Positions 44,770 through 56,704 of a DNA stretch of 64,000 nucleotides are shown in pieces. Position 1 is the stretch's first letter. Each line of letters starts with the position of its first letter. The position numbers were made by a program, and so were the translations under genes. This DNA comes from Rhizomys pruinosus (lineage: Eukaryota; Chordata; Mammalia; Rodentia; Spalacidae). Below the pieces are notes generated by a model. It did not search any database and was not told where the DNA came from. It worked only from the letters and a program-made list of their open reading frames with translations. Where the stretch lies: the NCBI GenBank assembly GCA_009823505.1, contig VZQC01001067.1:261075-325074 (forward strand), read 5' to 3'.

Positions 44770-44896
44770 AAAAGAGGTGGGGGGGGCATGGAGGCAGGGG
44801 AGTGGATTTTTGTGAGTTTGCAAGGCAGCTGGTCTACAGAGTGTGTTCCAGGACAGCTGGGGCTACAGGGAGACCCTGTCTCGAAAGAACCCCCCC
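44770..44896 (+). mobile_element. B1 SINE, noisy
   Basis: AGGTGGGGGGGGCATGGAGG, GCTGGTCTACAGAGTGTGTT, CCAGGACAGCTGGGGCTACA and GGGAGACCCTGTCTCGAAAG. Its 5' end is lost in a G-run directly after the type C A-tail. Confidence 0.85.
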
Positions 44897-44964
44897 CCAA
44901 AAAAAAATATATTTATTTATTTATTTTTTATTTATTTTTATTTATTTTTTTTTTTTTTTTTGTG

Positions 44965-45152
44965 TTGTGCACCGTGTTGTGCAATGCCGGGAGGTCAGAG
45001 AGGGGTGTCGAATTCCCCTGGAACTGGAGTTCTCCGGGAATTGGGTTACAGACGGTTCTCACCACCAGTGGGTGCGGGGATCGAAACCGGCCGTTTCTGC
45101 AAAGAGCGGTCAGTGTTCTTAACATGCTGTAGGCCACACCTCTCCAGCCCTA
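44965..45152 (-). mobile_element. B2-type SINE, noisy
   Basis: GTGTTGTGCAATGCCGGGAG, AATTCCCCTGGAACTGGAGT, TCTCCGGGAATTGGGTTACA, and CCACACCTCTCCAGCCC. Many single-base losses, like the second 8 kb copy, suggest poor base quality here too. Confidence 0.85.
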
Positions 45153-45374
45153 CCGCTTGCTTTTATAATCAAAGACGTCAGTTCCCAGGGACCAATCACA
45201 CATCTCCCAAACTCAGTGCCATGGGACTAACTGGTTCCCCACCCGAACATCATGCACCAGTGGCCATGCTTGCTTTGCTCCTCCTTGGGGCGGGCTCGAC
45301 CTCAACCACACGAGGGCCCTGGGGCATGCTAATTGGAATAGCTAACCCCCCATATCAACCTGCGATCTCTACAG
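45153..45374. other. Spacer with higher GC
   Basis: No element recognised. A 201-codon frame (44843-45448) starts in the B1 and runs through simple sequence, the B2 SINE and this stretch, so it is not a gene. Confidence 0.5.
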
Positions 45375-45592
45375 CACAACTAGTTAAGAGCACAGCTGTC
45401 TTTGCAAGCGACCCAGCGTCTCAGTTCCAGCCCACACATGGTGGCTAGAATTAGATGTTTGTAACTCCAGTGTTTGCTGATTCCCTTCTCATTCTGACCT
45501 TTGCAAATTGCAGGAAAATTACTGTTTGCATCTTGAACGCAGGCAAACATATGTACTGCCTATTTACAATAAATTAAAATTACTGATAATCA
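45375..45592 (+). mobile_element. Diverged B2-type SINE
   Basis: GTTAAGAGCACAGCTGTCTT, CACACATGGTGGCTAGAATT, TGTTTGTAACTCCAGTG, and a GCAAACATATGTACTGCC end with AATAAATTAAAATT. Confidence 0.72.
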
Positions 45593-45734
45593 AAGCACGT
45601 TAATGCATTGCAAAAACAATTTGTCGTGAGGATACTTTGAAAGGGAAAGTTTTAATCAGTTCTGGAACAAGTTAAAATTAGTCTATTTACAAAAAATAAA
45701 TAAATAAAAAATAAAAATAAATAAAATTAGTCTA

Positions 45735-46155
45735 TTTACTATGCAAATCAGAATTGAAGTTTCCTCCAAAAGCTAAAAATAAAATGACCATATGATCCAG
45801 CTATGCCATTTCTGGGGATTTCAAAGGAAACTCAGAATACTTTATTGATATCAAAACATCGGTGCTTACTGCAACATTATTCACACATCCAAGTTATAGA
45901 AGCAGTCTAGACATCCATAAAGAGATAAATGGATATATAAACTGTGATATTTATGTACAATAGAGTTTTATTCAGCCATAAAGAAGAAAAAGAGCTGGAG
46001 AAAATGCTCAGCAGTTAAGAAAATCTGCTGTGCTTTCAGAGCTTTAGAGACTGTTTCCTAGAACCCAGAGCAAGTGGCTTACAACCACCTATAACTCAAA
46101 CTCAGGGGATCCAATCCTCTCTTCTGTCATCAGCACACATCTGTACACATGGACA

Positions 46156-46195
<40 letters not shown>

Positions 46196-46560
46196 AGCAA
46201 AATTTTAAGAGTAAAATTTATGCCATTTGTAAGAAAATTAATAAACCTGAATATCATCTTATTAAGCAAATAAACCAAATCAGAATTATATATGCATACA
46301 CCTATGTATAAATTATTTACATATAATTTACACTAATGAATTATATGAACTTGACATGAGACTATCTGTGAATAGGGCTTTGATGGAAGTTTTAGGAGAA
46401 AGTCTGAGAAACAAGAGAGAGGAGGAAGTGAACATGAGGAAAATCTATGCTATGTTTAAAGGAAGATGTCTTTAAATGACCCATAACTCTGCATAATGAA
46501 TATATTTCTTTCTTTTTCAAATTTCAAGATCATTGACAAACTAAAAATATGAAACTAAAC
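45735..46560 (+). mobile_element. L1 3' region interrupted by a SINE
   Basis: AAATGACCATATGATCCAGC, CCATTTCTGGGGATTTCAAA, TGCAACATTATTCACACATC and TATTCAGCCATAAAGAAGAA are the L1 3' phrases. The L1 resumes at about 46200 with ATTTGTAAGAAAATTAATAA and ends near 46560. At 45992-46195 sits a B2-type SINE (GAGCTGGAGAAAATGCTCAG start) whose tail is a CA repeat (46156-46193). Confidence 0.85.
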
Positions 46561-46639
46561 AAGTCAAGTAATTGCAAAAGTGTGAGTAACCAGTAGATTG
46601 GTTAGATAGTCATAGAGTTGCATGTGGCCATGTTGTTGC

Positions 46640-48425
46640 TTGCCTGTTCCTCTTTTTTATTTGTAATTGAGCTTTTGTATGTTTCATGCAACAGTTATTA
46701 ATGAATTTTACACACTGTATCCCATTCATGCCCCAACACATTCTCCCAATCCACAGGATCTCATGCATTCTGCCACACATGTATACTCTTATCCATTCAA
46801 CCATTTGTACACAGATGTCCTTTGATGCAGGTTCATCCACTGGAGTTTACTCAGCCTATTTAGAGATCATAAATAAGTTTTACTCTCCTTCACCCAGTAG
46901 TAATCAATCTCCAGCAGTTCTTAGGCTATGGCTGGCCCATCATTGGTCCATTTACTTCATTCCACTCTGAGCCCTTGTCTGATTGAGTTAACATGAGTCT
47001 TGTACTCCAGGCCACCATTGCGGCACGTTCAAATGTACAATCTTTCAGTGGCCTGGAACCCTGTTTTCATCATGGAATAATCTTGGGTCTTAGAATCTTT
47101 CCACCCTATTCCCCACAATGGTACTGGAGATGTGGGTGGGTGAGTTTTAATATAGGGGACGTACCCAATGACACACCCTCTGCAGTATCTTATTTTCTAA
47201 AACAGAGCTAGTTGTGGCCTTCTGTGTGCATTGCACTCTTGTATAAGAGAGCTTCTCTGGTGAGAGTTGAGGGATATATTATTATTTTCTCAGCCCCTAT
47301 TCCACTATGTTCTATGAAACTTAGGTCTAGAATTTCCACTGTAGATATGTCACCTAGGACTGTTCCTGTATCAGAAGTATATCCTCTGTGTGTGACCAGT
47401 TGTAGAACTCTGTAATAGCCTTCATCTGTTGGAAAAAGAAGCTTCTTTGAAGAGTGGTGTATAGTATATTTGCTGGTTAATAAAAGGATCCATTTTTAGC
47501 ATATGCTAAGAAATTGTTTGACAAGATATGACAGAGATAGGATTTTCTCCAGCCATGTGCATTTAGCTGGGTCACAGTACCACTCATGAAATTACTCCCA
47601 CTGAAAGGGCTTTAGATAGCTGTTGATTAGCCCCCAGATAACTACTAATGCACCAATAGAGGTATTTTATTGTGCCAGTCATTATGGTTATTAAGCTTTA
47701 GAGATGGGTTGGACTATTGATTTTCTGCCTTAGCAATTTGCATAGTATCCTCTAGAACTATGAGAGCTCCAAGTTTTCATGTAGAAGGAATCCATGTCAG
47801 TTCCTCCTCCATTGCTCCAAGTCCCGTGTCCAAAATATGTCCAGTCTTTAGGAGTAGGGTCTTATCTTCACATGTTCTGGGAGATAACCAAGAGCTCCAG
47901 CAACAGCTTGTTTCTTTTTGGACTACTCTAACCAACCACTCAAAGGGAGGTCTCTCCTGTCTGTCACTGTGTTCCTTATTATAAACCTTCAGGTATATAG
48001 ACACACTAACATGCAGACGACACAGTATGTGCACTTCTCAGGGAATTTCTGAGCCAAAAAATTCCCTCTGGCTTCTCTAGCCATCAAAGCCCCATTCATT
48101 TCTCCTCTATCTCTGATCCAACGGTCCCTTTTTATTCCCACCATACCATACCCTCTCTTCTGAGTTCCCTTCTCCCCCACAATCATGCTCCCATGCATGT
48201 CATTCCTTTCTCCCTTCCCATCCAAACACTCCCATTTCCCCCACCTCCTCCCAACCTTTTAAAGATTGTACCCTCCTATCCCCCTCTATCTGACTGTTGC
48301 ACTGCATCAAGCTCTATGTTTCGTTACCATTTGTTTTCTGCCTCCCTGCTGTTACATAAAGGATATATACTCACAAAGAAGGATTTGGTGCTATGAGTTC
48401 AAGAAAGTGGGGGGGGAAAATGAAG
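46640..48425 (-). mobile_element. Lx-like L1 3' region, antisense
   Basis: GCTAGTTGTGGCCTTCTGTG, AGAGCTTCTCTGGTGAGAGT, CTACTAATGCACCAATAGAG and TTGCATAGTATCCTCTAGAA follow, in antisense order, the 3' UTR of Lx-type rodent L1 elements as I know it. The pyrimidine-rich end (48060-48270) is the complement of the purine-rich stretch usual in L1 3' UTRs. No reading frame is kept. Confidence 0.72.
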
Positions 48426-49560
48426 NGATATATTATTATTTTCTCAGCCCCTATTCCACTATGTTCTATGAAACTTAGGTCTAGAATTTCCACTGTAGAT
48501 ATGTCACCTAGGACTGTTCCTGTATCAGAAGTATATCCTCTGTGAGTGACCAGTTGTAGAACTCTGTAATAGCCTTCATCTGTTGGAAAAAGAAGCTTCT
48601 TTGAAGAGTGGTGTATAGTATATTTGCTGGTTAATAAAAGGATCCATTTTTAGCATATGCTAAGAAATTGTTTGACAAGATATGACAGAGATAGGATTTT
48701 CTCCAGCCATGTGCATTTAGCTGGGTCACAGTACCACTCATGAAATTACTCCCACTGAAAGGGCTTTAGATAGCTGTTGATTAGCCCCCAGATAACTACT
48801 AATGCACCAATAGAGGTATTTTATTGTGCCAGTCATTATGGTTATTAAGCTTTAGAGATGGGTTGGACTATTGATTTTCTGCCTTAGCAATTTGCATAGT
48901 ATCCTCTAGAACTATGAGAGCTCCAAGTTTTCATGTAGAAGGAATCCATGTCAGTTCCTCCTCCATTGCTCCAAGTCCCGTGTCCAAAATATGTCCAGTC
49001 TTTAGGAGTAGGGTCTTATCTTCACATGTTCTGGGAGATAACCAAGAGCTCCAGCAACAGCTTGTTTCTTTTTGGACTACTCTAACCAACCACTCAAAGG
49101 GAGGTCTCTCCTGTCTGTCACTGTGTTCCTTATTATAAACCTTCAGGTATATAGACACACTAACATGCAGACGACACAGTATGTGCACTTCTCAGGGAAT
49201 TTCTGAGCCAAAAAATTCCCTCTGGCTTCTCTAGCCATCAAAGCCCCATTCATTTCTCCTCTATCTCTGATCCAACGGTCCCTTTTTATTCCCACCATAC
49301 CATACCCTCTCTTCTGAGTTCCCTTCTCCCCCACAATCATGCTCCCATGCATGTCATTCCTTTCTCCCTTCCCATCCAAACACTCCCATTTCCCCCACCT
49401 CCTCCCAACCTTTTAAAGATTGTACCCTCCTATCCCCCTCTATCTGACTGTTGCACTGCATCAAGCTCTATGTTTCGTTACCATTTTCTGCCTCCTGCTG
49501 TTACATAAGGATATATACTCACAAATAAAGAATTGGTGCTATGATTCAGAAATGATGAAG
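47273..49560. repeat. 1.15-kb tandem duplication with N at the joint (probable artefact)
   Basis: 47273-48425 and 48427-49560 match at an offset of 1154, with about one base change (CTGTGTGTGACC against CTGTGAGTGACC) until the noisy last 60 bases before the N at 48426. The 74-, 78- and 85-codon frames occur twice, identically. Two copies so alike, with N at the joint, point to a misjoin. Confidence 0.95.
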
Positions 49561-50225
49561 AAGATAGATCACTTTCTTTTCTGAGTCTATGTTACTTCAG
49601 CCAGTATAACAGTCTCTAGTTATTTCATAATTTCTAGCAAATTTCATAATTAATCATTTCTCACTGCTGAGTAGAATTCCCTGTTGTATAAACTCACATT
49701 TTCATTATCAATTTGTCAGCTGAGGGACATTTAGGTTGTTTCCATCTCCTAGCTATTGTGAAAAGAGCAGCAACAAACATGGATGTACAGGTAATCTCTA
49801 CACTATGGATCAGTCCTTTGGGACTCATTTGGTGTCTTTTTCTCTTGATTTCTCTTGATATTAGCAAGTCTGACTGGGGTGATATGGAATCTTAAAGTGG
49901 TATTTATCTGCATTTCTCTAATTGCTAAGGATGTTGACCAGATGTTAAGATGTTTTTCATCCAGCTTTTTTTGTTTGTTTGAGAACTCTCTGTTCAGGTG
50001 CACAGCTCTTCTTTTTATTGAATATATTATTTTCTTGTTTCTTTCTTTTTAAAATTCTTTGTATATTTTAGATATCAATCCTCTGTTAGATGTATAGCAG
50101 GTATATATTTTCTCCCACTCAATGGGTTTCTTCTTCACTTCCTTAGTTCTTTCTTTTGTTGTAAAATGCTTTGTAGTTAATAAGTTCCCACTTCGTGCCT
50201 GAGCAACTGATGACTTACTTGTGGC
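49560..50225 (-). mobile_element. L1 3' part, antisense (left piece)
   Basis: CACTGCTGAGTAGAATTCCC, CAGCTGAGGGACATTTAGGT, GCAACAAACATGGATGTAC, and TTAAGATGTTTTTCATCC on + are the L1 3' region in reverse. Continues at 52651 after the inserted retroposon and the palindrome. Confidence 0.9.
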
Positions 50226-50234
50226 CTTAAACAT

Positions 50235-50803
50235 TTAAAAGGAAAGTACAACCAGATATAAATAATCAATAAGACTAGAGAAACTGTACTGCAGACAAAG
50301 AACTTGAGATTTTACTAAAGAGACAAAAAGGAAAAAGAGAGAGTACTGCTGTTTGGCCTGTCTTCAATTCTTACTGGCAAGTGGATCAACTCTGTGGCTG
50401 CCACCACTTTTGACACTCCTCAAAGACATGAGACACAGCTTTGTAACCTTCCAATATGGACTGAGGACATATGTCTCTCCAAGAATCCTCCAAACCTTCA
50501 ATGCCAGATGGGGACTACTGAGATACCCAGCTTGTGGACTAAACAGCTAAGGGGATGTCAGACTTATCAGAACATGGACTGCCATTGTTGGACTACCTGG
50601 GCTGTATCATGGAGGCCAGTGCAGGGGGATCAAGACAGGACGCATGCTTACTGGACTTAATTTGGGGGACCATGGGAGGGAAAGACCCCCATTTGGAGCA
50701 AAAGTGCAGGATTGATAGTTGTTTGGGATTGCCAAGGAGGAACTTTCAAGCACTTCCTTGAGGAAAACATGACAACTTTTAGGAAAAAAGTCCTACAATT
50801 CAA

Positions 50804-50855
<52 letters not shown>

Positions 50856-50944
50856 CTGCCACACCTGACAGACAGACATATACATATATACCCTGTCACA
50901 CCTGACAGATATATATATATATACCCTGCCACACCTGACAGACA
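50235..50944 (+). mobile_element. Type B retroposon, 5' part up to TA tract
   Basis: AAGAATCCTCCAAACCTTCA (50482) and onward match 62901-63245: CAGATGGGGACTACTGAGA, AGGCCAGTGCAGGGGGATCA, GGAAAGACCCCCATTTG, AAGCACTTCCTTGAGGAAAA, and CTACAATTCAAGTGATATAT, then (TA)n and a CACACCTGACAGACA repeat. The element's 3' part follows at 52436-52650, beyond the probable artefact arm. The overlapping frames here (60-90 codons) are not conserved in one frame with the copy at 62880. Confidence 0.8.
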
Positions 50945-50945
50945 N
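50808..50945. repeat. (TA)n and threefold CCTGCCACACCTGACAG repeat, ending at N
   Basis: About 22 TA units, then three ACCC TG(C/T)CACACCTGACAGA units separated by TATA-rich sequence, ending at the N at 50945. It fits a polymerase- or read-error-prone site inside the type B element. Confidence 0.9.
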
Positions 50946-51329
50946 CAGTTCTAAACAGCCATGGATGTCAACTCCAAATAATTTATCCAGGAAAGGTATC
51001 AGTCAGAGTCAAATGGAAATCGAAAATTTTCTATAACGCAAATAATCTGAGATAATTCATGTCCAGCAAATCATCTCTACAAAGAATATTTGTAGCAATA
51101 TAAAGGACCAAATATAGGACTGAGTACACCCAAGAGGGTAAAGAAAGGAAACAGAGAAAGATATAATAAAAGAAACACCTACAAAATAGGGCAACATGCA
51201 CATACAAGATAAAATTATAGCAACCAATACATATCTTTTGATATTATCTCTAAATATTAATGGACTAAACTCCCCTGTCAAAAGACATGGGCCTGTGAAA
51301 TGATTAAGAAAGAAAAGCCATCCAGAGTG

Positions 51330-51475
51330 ATGAGACACACCTTTATTCCCAGCACTCAGGAGGCAGAGGCAGGCAGATTTCTGTGAAATCAACAACAGCC
51401 TACTCCATACAGTGAGTTACAGGGCAGCTGGGGTTATAGGGACACCATGTCTTAAAAAGACCAAAAAAAAAAAAA
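51330..51475 (+). mobile_element. B1 SINE (left arm copy)
   Basis: ACACACCTTTATTCCCAGCA, CTCAGGAGGCAGAGGCAGGC, GTGAGTTACAGGGCAGCTGG, tail of about 15 A. Mirrored in the right arm at 53395-53540 on the minus strand. Confidence 0.92.
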
Positions 51476-52435
51476 AATTGAAAGAAAGAAAGAGCGAGCC
51501 TATATTAAAAAATCAGAAAGAACACATACAAATGACTTAACATTACAACTCAAGCCTCTGAAAAGGCAAGAACAAATTAAACCCAAACTTAGCACATGAG
51601 AAGAAATAATAAAAATCAGAGGAGAAATTAATGACATAGAAAAAATAATTAATCTAAGAACTGATTCTTAGAAACATTAGACAAGAATCAATATTGTGAA
51701 AATGAACATCTTGCCAAAAGTAATCTATAGATTCAATGTAATGCCAATCAAAACACCAAAATATTCTTCACAGAGCTAGAAAAAAAATCATCCTAAAATT
51801 CCTATGGAATCTCAAAACTCCCTGTATATCCAAATCAATTTTGATCCATGCTGGATGTATCAACAAACCAGATATCAAATTATATTACAGAGCTGTAGCC
51901 ATAAAAGCAGCATGGTGCTCACACTAAAACAAAGATCTAAATCAATGGAGTATAATAATAAATGACCCAAACATGAGTAAATGCAATTTCAGCCACCTGA
52001 TATTTGACAATATGCCAAGAAAGCCAATGGAAAAAGACATTATCTTAAATAAATGGTGCTGGCAAAATTGAATCTCCAGACCTGCAGAAGAATGAAGTTG
52101 TATCCTTATTTTTCACCCTGCAGAAAAGTCAACTCCAAATGGATCAAACATGTCAATATAAAACCTGAAAATCTGAAACTTCTAGATGACAAGATAGGCA
52201 GTATGGTAGGAAAGGACATTCTTTTTTAAATTTTTTATTATTAAACTTTTCCATAGGTCATACATCATTTCTCAATTGAATCTAGAATTGCTTCCCTTTC
52301 CATGGCCCCCACCCCACCCGAGTCCCTGCACTCTGCCATATATGCCCTGTATCTTTTTCTGAGTCTCTCTAGAGTTTTTATTCAGTTCTTTTGTTGTTCT
52401 CTCCAACTTGTATTGCTACAGTATATATGCATATA

Positions 52436-52650
52436 TATGCATATATACTGTAGCAATACAAGTTGGAGAGAACAACAAAAGAACTGAATAAAAACTCTAG
52501 AGAGACTCAGAAAAAGATACAGGGCATATATGGCAGAGTGCAGGGACTCGGGTGGGGTGGGGGACATGGAAAGGGAAGCAATTCTAGATTCAATTGAGAA
52601 ATGATGTATGACCTATGGAAAAGTTTAATAATAAAAAATTTAAAAAAGAA
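52436..52650 (+). mobile_element. Type B retroposon, 3' part
   Basis: From the palindrome centre: ACTGTAGCAATACAAGTTGG, AGAGACTCAGAAAAAGATAC, AGGGCATATATGGCAGAGTG, purine tract GGTGGGGTGGGGGACATGGA, GAGAAATGATGTATGACC, and TTTAATAATAAAAAATTTAAA. It completes the 5' part at 50235-50944 and sits inside the minus-strand L1. Mirrored at 52222-52434. Confidence 0.85.
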
Positions 52651-53394
52651 TGTCCTTTCCTACCATACTGCCTATCTTGTCATCTAGAAGTTTCAGATTT
52701 TCAGGTTTTATATTGACATGTTTGATCCATTTGGAGTTGACTTTTCTGCAGGGTGAAAAATAAGGATACAACTTCATTCTTCTGCAGGTCTGGAGATTCA
52801 ATTTTGCCAGCACCATTTATTTAAGATAATGTCTTTTTCCATTGGCTTTCTTGGCATATTGTCAAATATCAGGTGGCTGAAATTGCATTTACTCATGTTT
52901 GGGTCATTTATTATTATACTCCATTGATTTAGATCTTTGTTTTAGTGTGAGCACCATGCTGCTTTTATGGCTACAGCTCTGTAATATAATTTGATATCTG
53001 GTTTGTTGATACATCCAGCATAGATCAAAATTGATTTGGATATACAGGGAGTTTTGAGATTCCATAGGAATTTTAGGATGATTTTTTTTTCTAGCTCTGT
53101 GAAGAATATTTTGGTGTTTTGATTGGCATTACATTGAATCTATAGATTACTTTTGGCAAGATGTTCATTTTCACAATATTGATTCTTGTCTAATGTTTCT
53201 AAGAATCAGTTCTTAGATTAATTATTTTTTCTATGTCATTAATTTCTCCTCTGATTTTTATTATTTCTTCTCATGTGCTAAGTTTGGGTTTAATTTGTTC
53301 TTGCCTTTTCAGAGGCTTGAGTTGTAATGTTAAGTCATTTGTATGTGTTCTTTCTGATTTTTTAATATAGGCTCGCTCTTTCTTTCTTTCAATT

Positions 53395-53540
53395 TTTTTT
53401 TTTTTTTGGTCTTTTTAAGACATGGTGTCCCTATAACCCCAGCTGCCCTGTAACTCACTGTATGGAGTAGGCTGTTGTTGATTTCACAGAAATCTGCCTG
53501 CCTCTGCCTCCTGAGTGCTGGGAATAAAGGTGTGTCTCAT
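53395..53540 (-). mobile_element. B1 SINE (right arm copy)
   Basis: Complement of the copy at 51330-51475. This is probably the authentic one, since its flanks continue smoothly into the L1. The 112-codon frame across it and the L1 is not a gene. Confidence 0.92.
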
Positions 53541-54410
53541 CACTCTGGATGGCTTTTCTTTCTTAATCATTTCACAGGCCCATGTCTTTTGACAGGGGAG
53601 TTTAGTCCATTAATATTTAGAGATAATATCAAAAGATATGTATTGGTTGCTATAATTTTATCTTGTATGTGCATGTTGCCCTATTTTGTAGGTGTTTCTT
53701 TTATTATATCTTTCTCTGTTTCCTTTCTTTACCCTCTTGGGTGTACTCAGTCCTATATTTGGTCCTTTATATTGCTACAAATATTCTTTGTAGAGATGAT
53801 TTGCTGGACATGAATTATCTCAGATTATTTGCGTTATAGAAAATTTTCGATTTCCATTTGACTCTGACTGATACCTTTCCTGGATAAATTATTTGGAGTT
53901 GACATCCATGGCTGTTTAGAACTGGGAATAGTTTGATCCACACTCTACTGGCTTTCATAATTTACACTGAAAATCTTGATGTTTTTCTCTAGCAGCTTTC
54001 AGCACCTTCTCTTTGTTATACACACACACATATATTTATATTTAATATTTTTATCGTGATATGTCATGGGGAATTTCTGCTCTGGTTCTGTCTATGTGGT
54101 GTTCTGTGTACTTTTTGAATCCATACATATTTGTGTTTCCTTAAGTTGGGAAAGTTTTCTTCTATAACACCTGTTGAAGAGCTAATCAATTCTATTTGCC
54201 CAGCGTCCCTTCCTGCATGCCTATGATGTGTAGGTCTGGTCTTTCATACCATCCCACTGTTATTCAGTTTAGATAATCTGTTTTTCATTTCAATCATTCT
54301 ACCTGTGAGGCTTTCTCCTGTTTTTTTTTAATTATTATTCAAATCGGCTTATTTTTTCAATTGCATGGTCATTTAGGTTTGAATTTTGTGAATTCATTTT
54401 TTTTCTTTTT

Positions 54411-54640
54411 GTATGGATTTTTTTTATTACTTATATTTTGTGTTTATGAATGTATTGCCTGCTTGTATGTAAGTGCACCCATGTCATGTAATGCCCTTGA
54501 AAGTCAGAAGAAGGCATCGGATCCTTTGGAACTGGAGTTATGAATGATTGTTAGCTGGCATGTGAGTGATTGGAACTGAACCCAGGTTCTCTGAAAGATA
54601 AGCCAGTGCCCTTAACCACTGAGCAATCTCTCCATTCTAT
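54411..54640 (-). mobile_element. Older B2-type SINE, one block
   Basis: TGTATTGCCTGCTTGTATGT, CAGAAGAAGGCATCGGATCC, TTTGGAACTGGAGTTATGAA, and CACTGAGCAATCTCTCCATT. It has only one internal block and is more diverged than the copy immediately next to it. Confidence 0.85.
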
Positions 54641-54657
54641 CTATGAATTCACTTTTC

Positions 54658-54912
54658 TTTTTTTTTTTAATTTTTTTTATTATTTATTTATTTTTGTATG
54701 TGTATGAATGTACTGTCTGCATGCAGGTCTGTGCACCCATGTCGTGCAATGCCGCGGAGGTCAGAAGAGGGTCTCGGATTCCCCTGGAACTGGAGTTCTC
54801 CTGGAATTGGAGTTACAGACGGTTCTTAGCCGCCATGTGGGTGCTGGGGATCGAACCCGGGTCCTCTGCAAGAGCGTCGGTGCTCTTAACCGCTAGGCTA
54901 TCTCTCCAGCCC
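54658..54912 (-). mobile_element. B2-type SINE with target-site duplication
   Basis: ATGAATTCACTTTTC flanks it perfectly (54643-54657 and 54913-54927). Two blocks, with intact A and B boxes (GCGGTTAAGAGC, GGTTCGATCCC). It sits next to the older one-block copy. Confidence 0.95.
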
Positions 54913-55790
54913 ATGAATTCACTTTTCAAGTTCTGAATTCTTTTTGTTATTTCATTCCACAACATCTTTATATTTTCTTGGGCTTCCATCACAAGCTTAT
55001 GCTTATCTTCTTTGAGTTCTTTGAGCTGTTTGTCTGTGTTTTAAGTTCTTTGATCATGTTTATGATTGTTCATTTAAATTCAGTGTTGTGGGGTTACTCA
55101 AGGAAGTTGTCATTGTAGTTCAGTTCTGTAGAACTGGTAGGTTATCTCTCAGTTTTTCATATTACTTATGTTTTGCATTGCCATTTTGACATTATGGATG
55201 GATTTGTTGGATGTATGTCTGGTAGGAAACACTATTCTGCCTTTGTTTATTTGAATTTTGGTTCTCTATATTGTTTATGTACATTTTCCCCTCAGGTATA
55301 TGTTCTTCAAGTTATTAAAGGATAGCAGGCTGTTCTGGGTAGCTGAGTCAGGGTAAATAGGCATAGCAGGAGGGCTGGTCTATATCAGACAGAGCAGGGG
55401 TCTAGGGGAAGGTGGGCATGGGGACTGCCTGTGGAGGGTCTTAGCAAACTACCTAGAGGTTTCAGCTACTCTGGTGGAGGAGGCCGGTCTAGAGATCTGA
55501 GGCTCAGCTGCTCCAGTCCACCTGCCCAATGTTAGCAGGAGCACAGGGTAGGGGTCAGTAGGCTGGAGGGTTTCTGCTTCCAGGAGAATGAAATAGAGAT
55601 GTAGTGAGCAGAATCTGACTTACCACTGTCTTAGGAATGTTGGTCTGTATCAGAGAGATCAGAAGCCAGGGGATGGTGAGGTTGAGGACCACTTGTAGAA
55701 GGGCTTAGTGATCTAAGCTAGAAAATTGTTCTGGTCTAGTTTAGGAAGCTAATCCAGACATCTTAGGTAGATGTCCCAAAGCTTTCAGGG

Positions 55791-56704
55791 GTATAGCACT
55801 TGCCTCTTTCTAATGTTTCCCATGTAATTATACTGTTTCATATTTTCAGTTTAGATATACATAATATACTCTATTATATAAAATATTTGCCAATGGTAGC
55901 ATATATATAATAGGGAATCATTAGATTTACATATACAAAACATTTTTGCCTGTCATCAAACCCCACGTTTACTCTTTGGGTAAGGAGGCCATCATCATCA
56001 TGATTGAAATTTCTCATGGGTTATATTTGCCCCATGAGATGAATTTTCCTTGTGTTTTCTAATGGACTGAGTGGATTTCTTTGACAAAGTCTGGTTCTGT
56101 GCATCCTAAGGACAAAATTCATCCTTGTTTCAGGTCAAGGTTTTATAAATGTGAGTTTCTTTCAACTGCTGTTGAAAGACTGCTGGAAGGATTAAACAAG
56201 TTTAGGGTAGTAAACTCAGCATATCTATTGTGACTCATTTAGTGTTTCTCATTGAGTTCAATATCTTTCCTCTTTAATCCCTCTTCACAAATTTAAAGTC
56301 AATGGCCATTCACTTGTGACTTCTTTCTCTTTTGTCGAAGTGGATATTTAGAAATGGAGAAGGCCTCTCTTCCATCCAGGCTCAATTTAACTCAAGACAG
56401 AATACACAAGTTCTAGGAAACCCCATAAATTTCATTATGTTTTCAGTACATTTTTTTACAATTATTTGGAATTCTATTTCATCAAAGTTAACAACTGGTC
56501 ATAATTCAGAAACAAACTTTTAGATAATGTGATGTCTTTGCTATAATAACTTTATCAAAGAGCAACATAAGTGGGCAGGTGTGTAGATAAATAATTTTTA
56601 AGCCTTCAAATATTTCTTGCTTTCTTATGAGAAATAAAACTTACTTAAGTTGACCTGATTGTTTTTAAGTTGTAAGTATCTTATTTTTCCTGTTGACATT
56701 ATAA
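55791..56704. other. No gene seen
   Basis: AT-rich single-copy-like sequence. A 63-codon frame (56332-56523) has no domain. Confidence 0.5.

Larger units (their letters stand above)
50946..53924. repeat. Near-perfect palindrome, arms of about 1.49 kb
   Basis: The left arm (50946-52434) begins CAGTTCTAAACAGCCATGGA, and the right arm (52436-53924) ends in its exact complement. Both arms hold the same B1, L1 and type B sequence, and the centre is a 28-base palindrome of GCATATATATGC type (52421-52448). Seen differences are one base in an A-run (8 against 9, at 51780/53082) and CCATGCTGG against the complement of CTATGCTGG. The left arm begins right after the N at 50945. Confidence 0.96.
52651..55790 (-). 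mobile_element. L1, antisense (right piece), with internal deletion
   Basis: On the minus strand, from right to left: a probable 5' region (55400-55790, G-rich repeats), the ORF1 region (about 53900-55100), the start of ORF2 (the phrase SLNINGLNSPVKRHGP at 53568-53630), then a jump to the C-terminal part of ORF2 (52700-53150, complement of CAGAGCTAGAAAAAAAATC and beyond). Most of the endonuclease and reverse transcriptase domains are missing. Two B2 SINEs and a B1 interrupt it, and all frames are broken. Confidence 0.82.

Noticed and set aside
44843..45448. 201-codon plus-strand frame
   Set aside because: It begins in a B1 SINE, crosses T-rich simple sequence and a reversed B2 SINE, and continues into spacer. 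A chance frame, in a stretch with poor base quality.
47760..49379. Repeated identical frames of 74, 78 and 85 codons, which look like a gene duplication
   Set aside because: They come from the probably false 1.15-kb duplication of antisense Lx-like L1 DNA.
51057..53813. Two identical 112-codon frames on opposite strands
   Set aside because: They are the same L1-plus-B1 sequence in the two arms of the palindrome, not a conserved gene pair.
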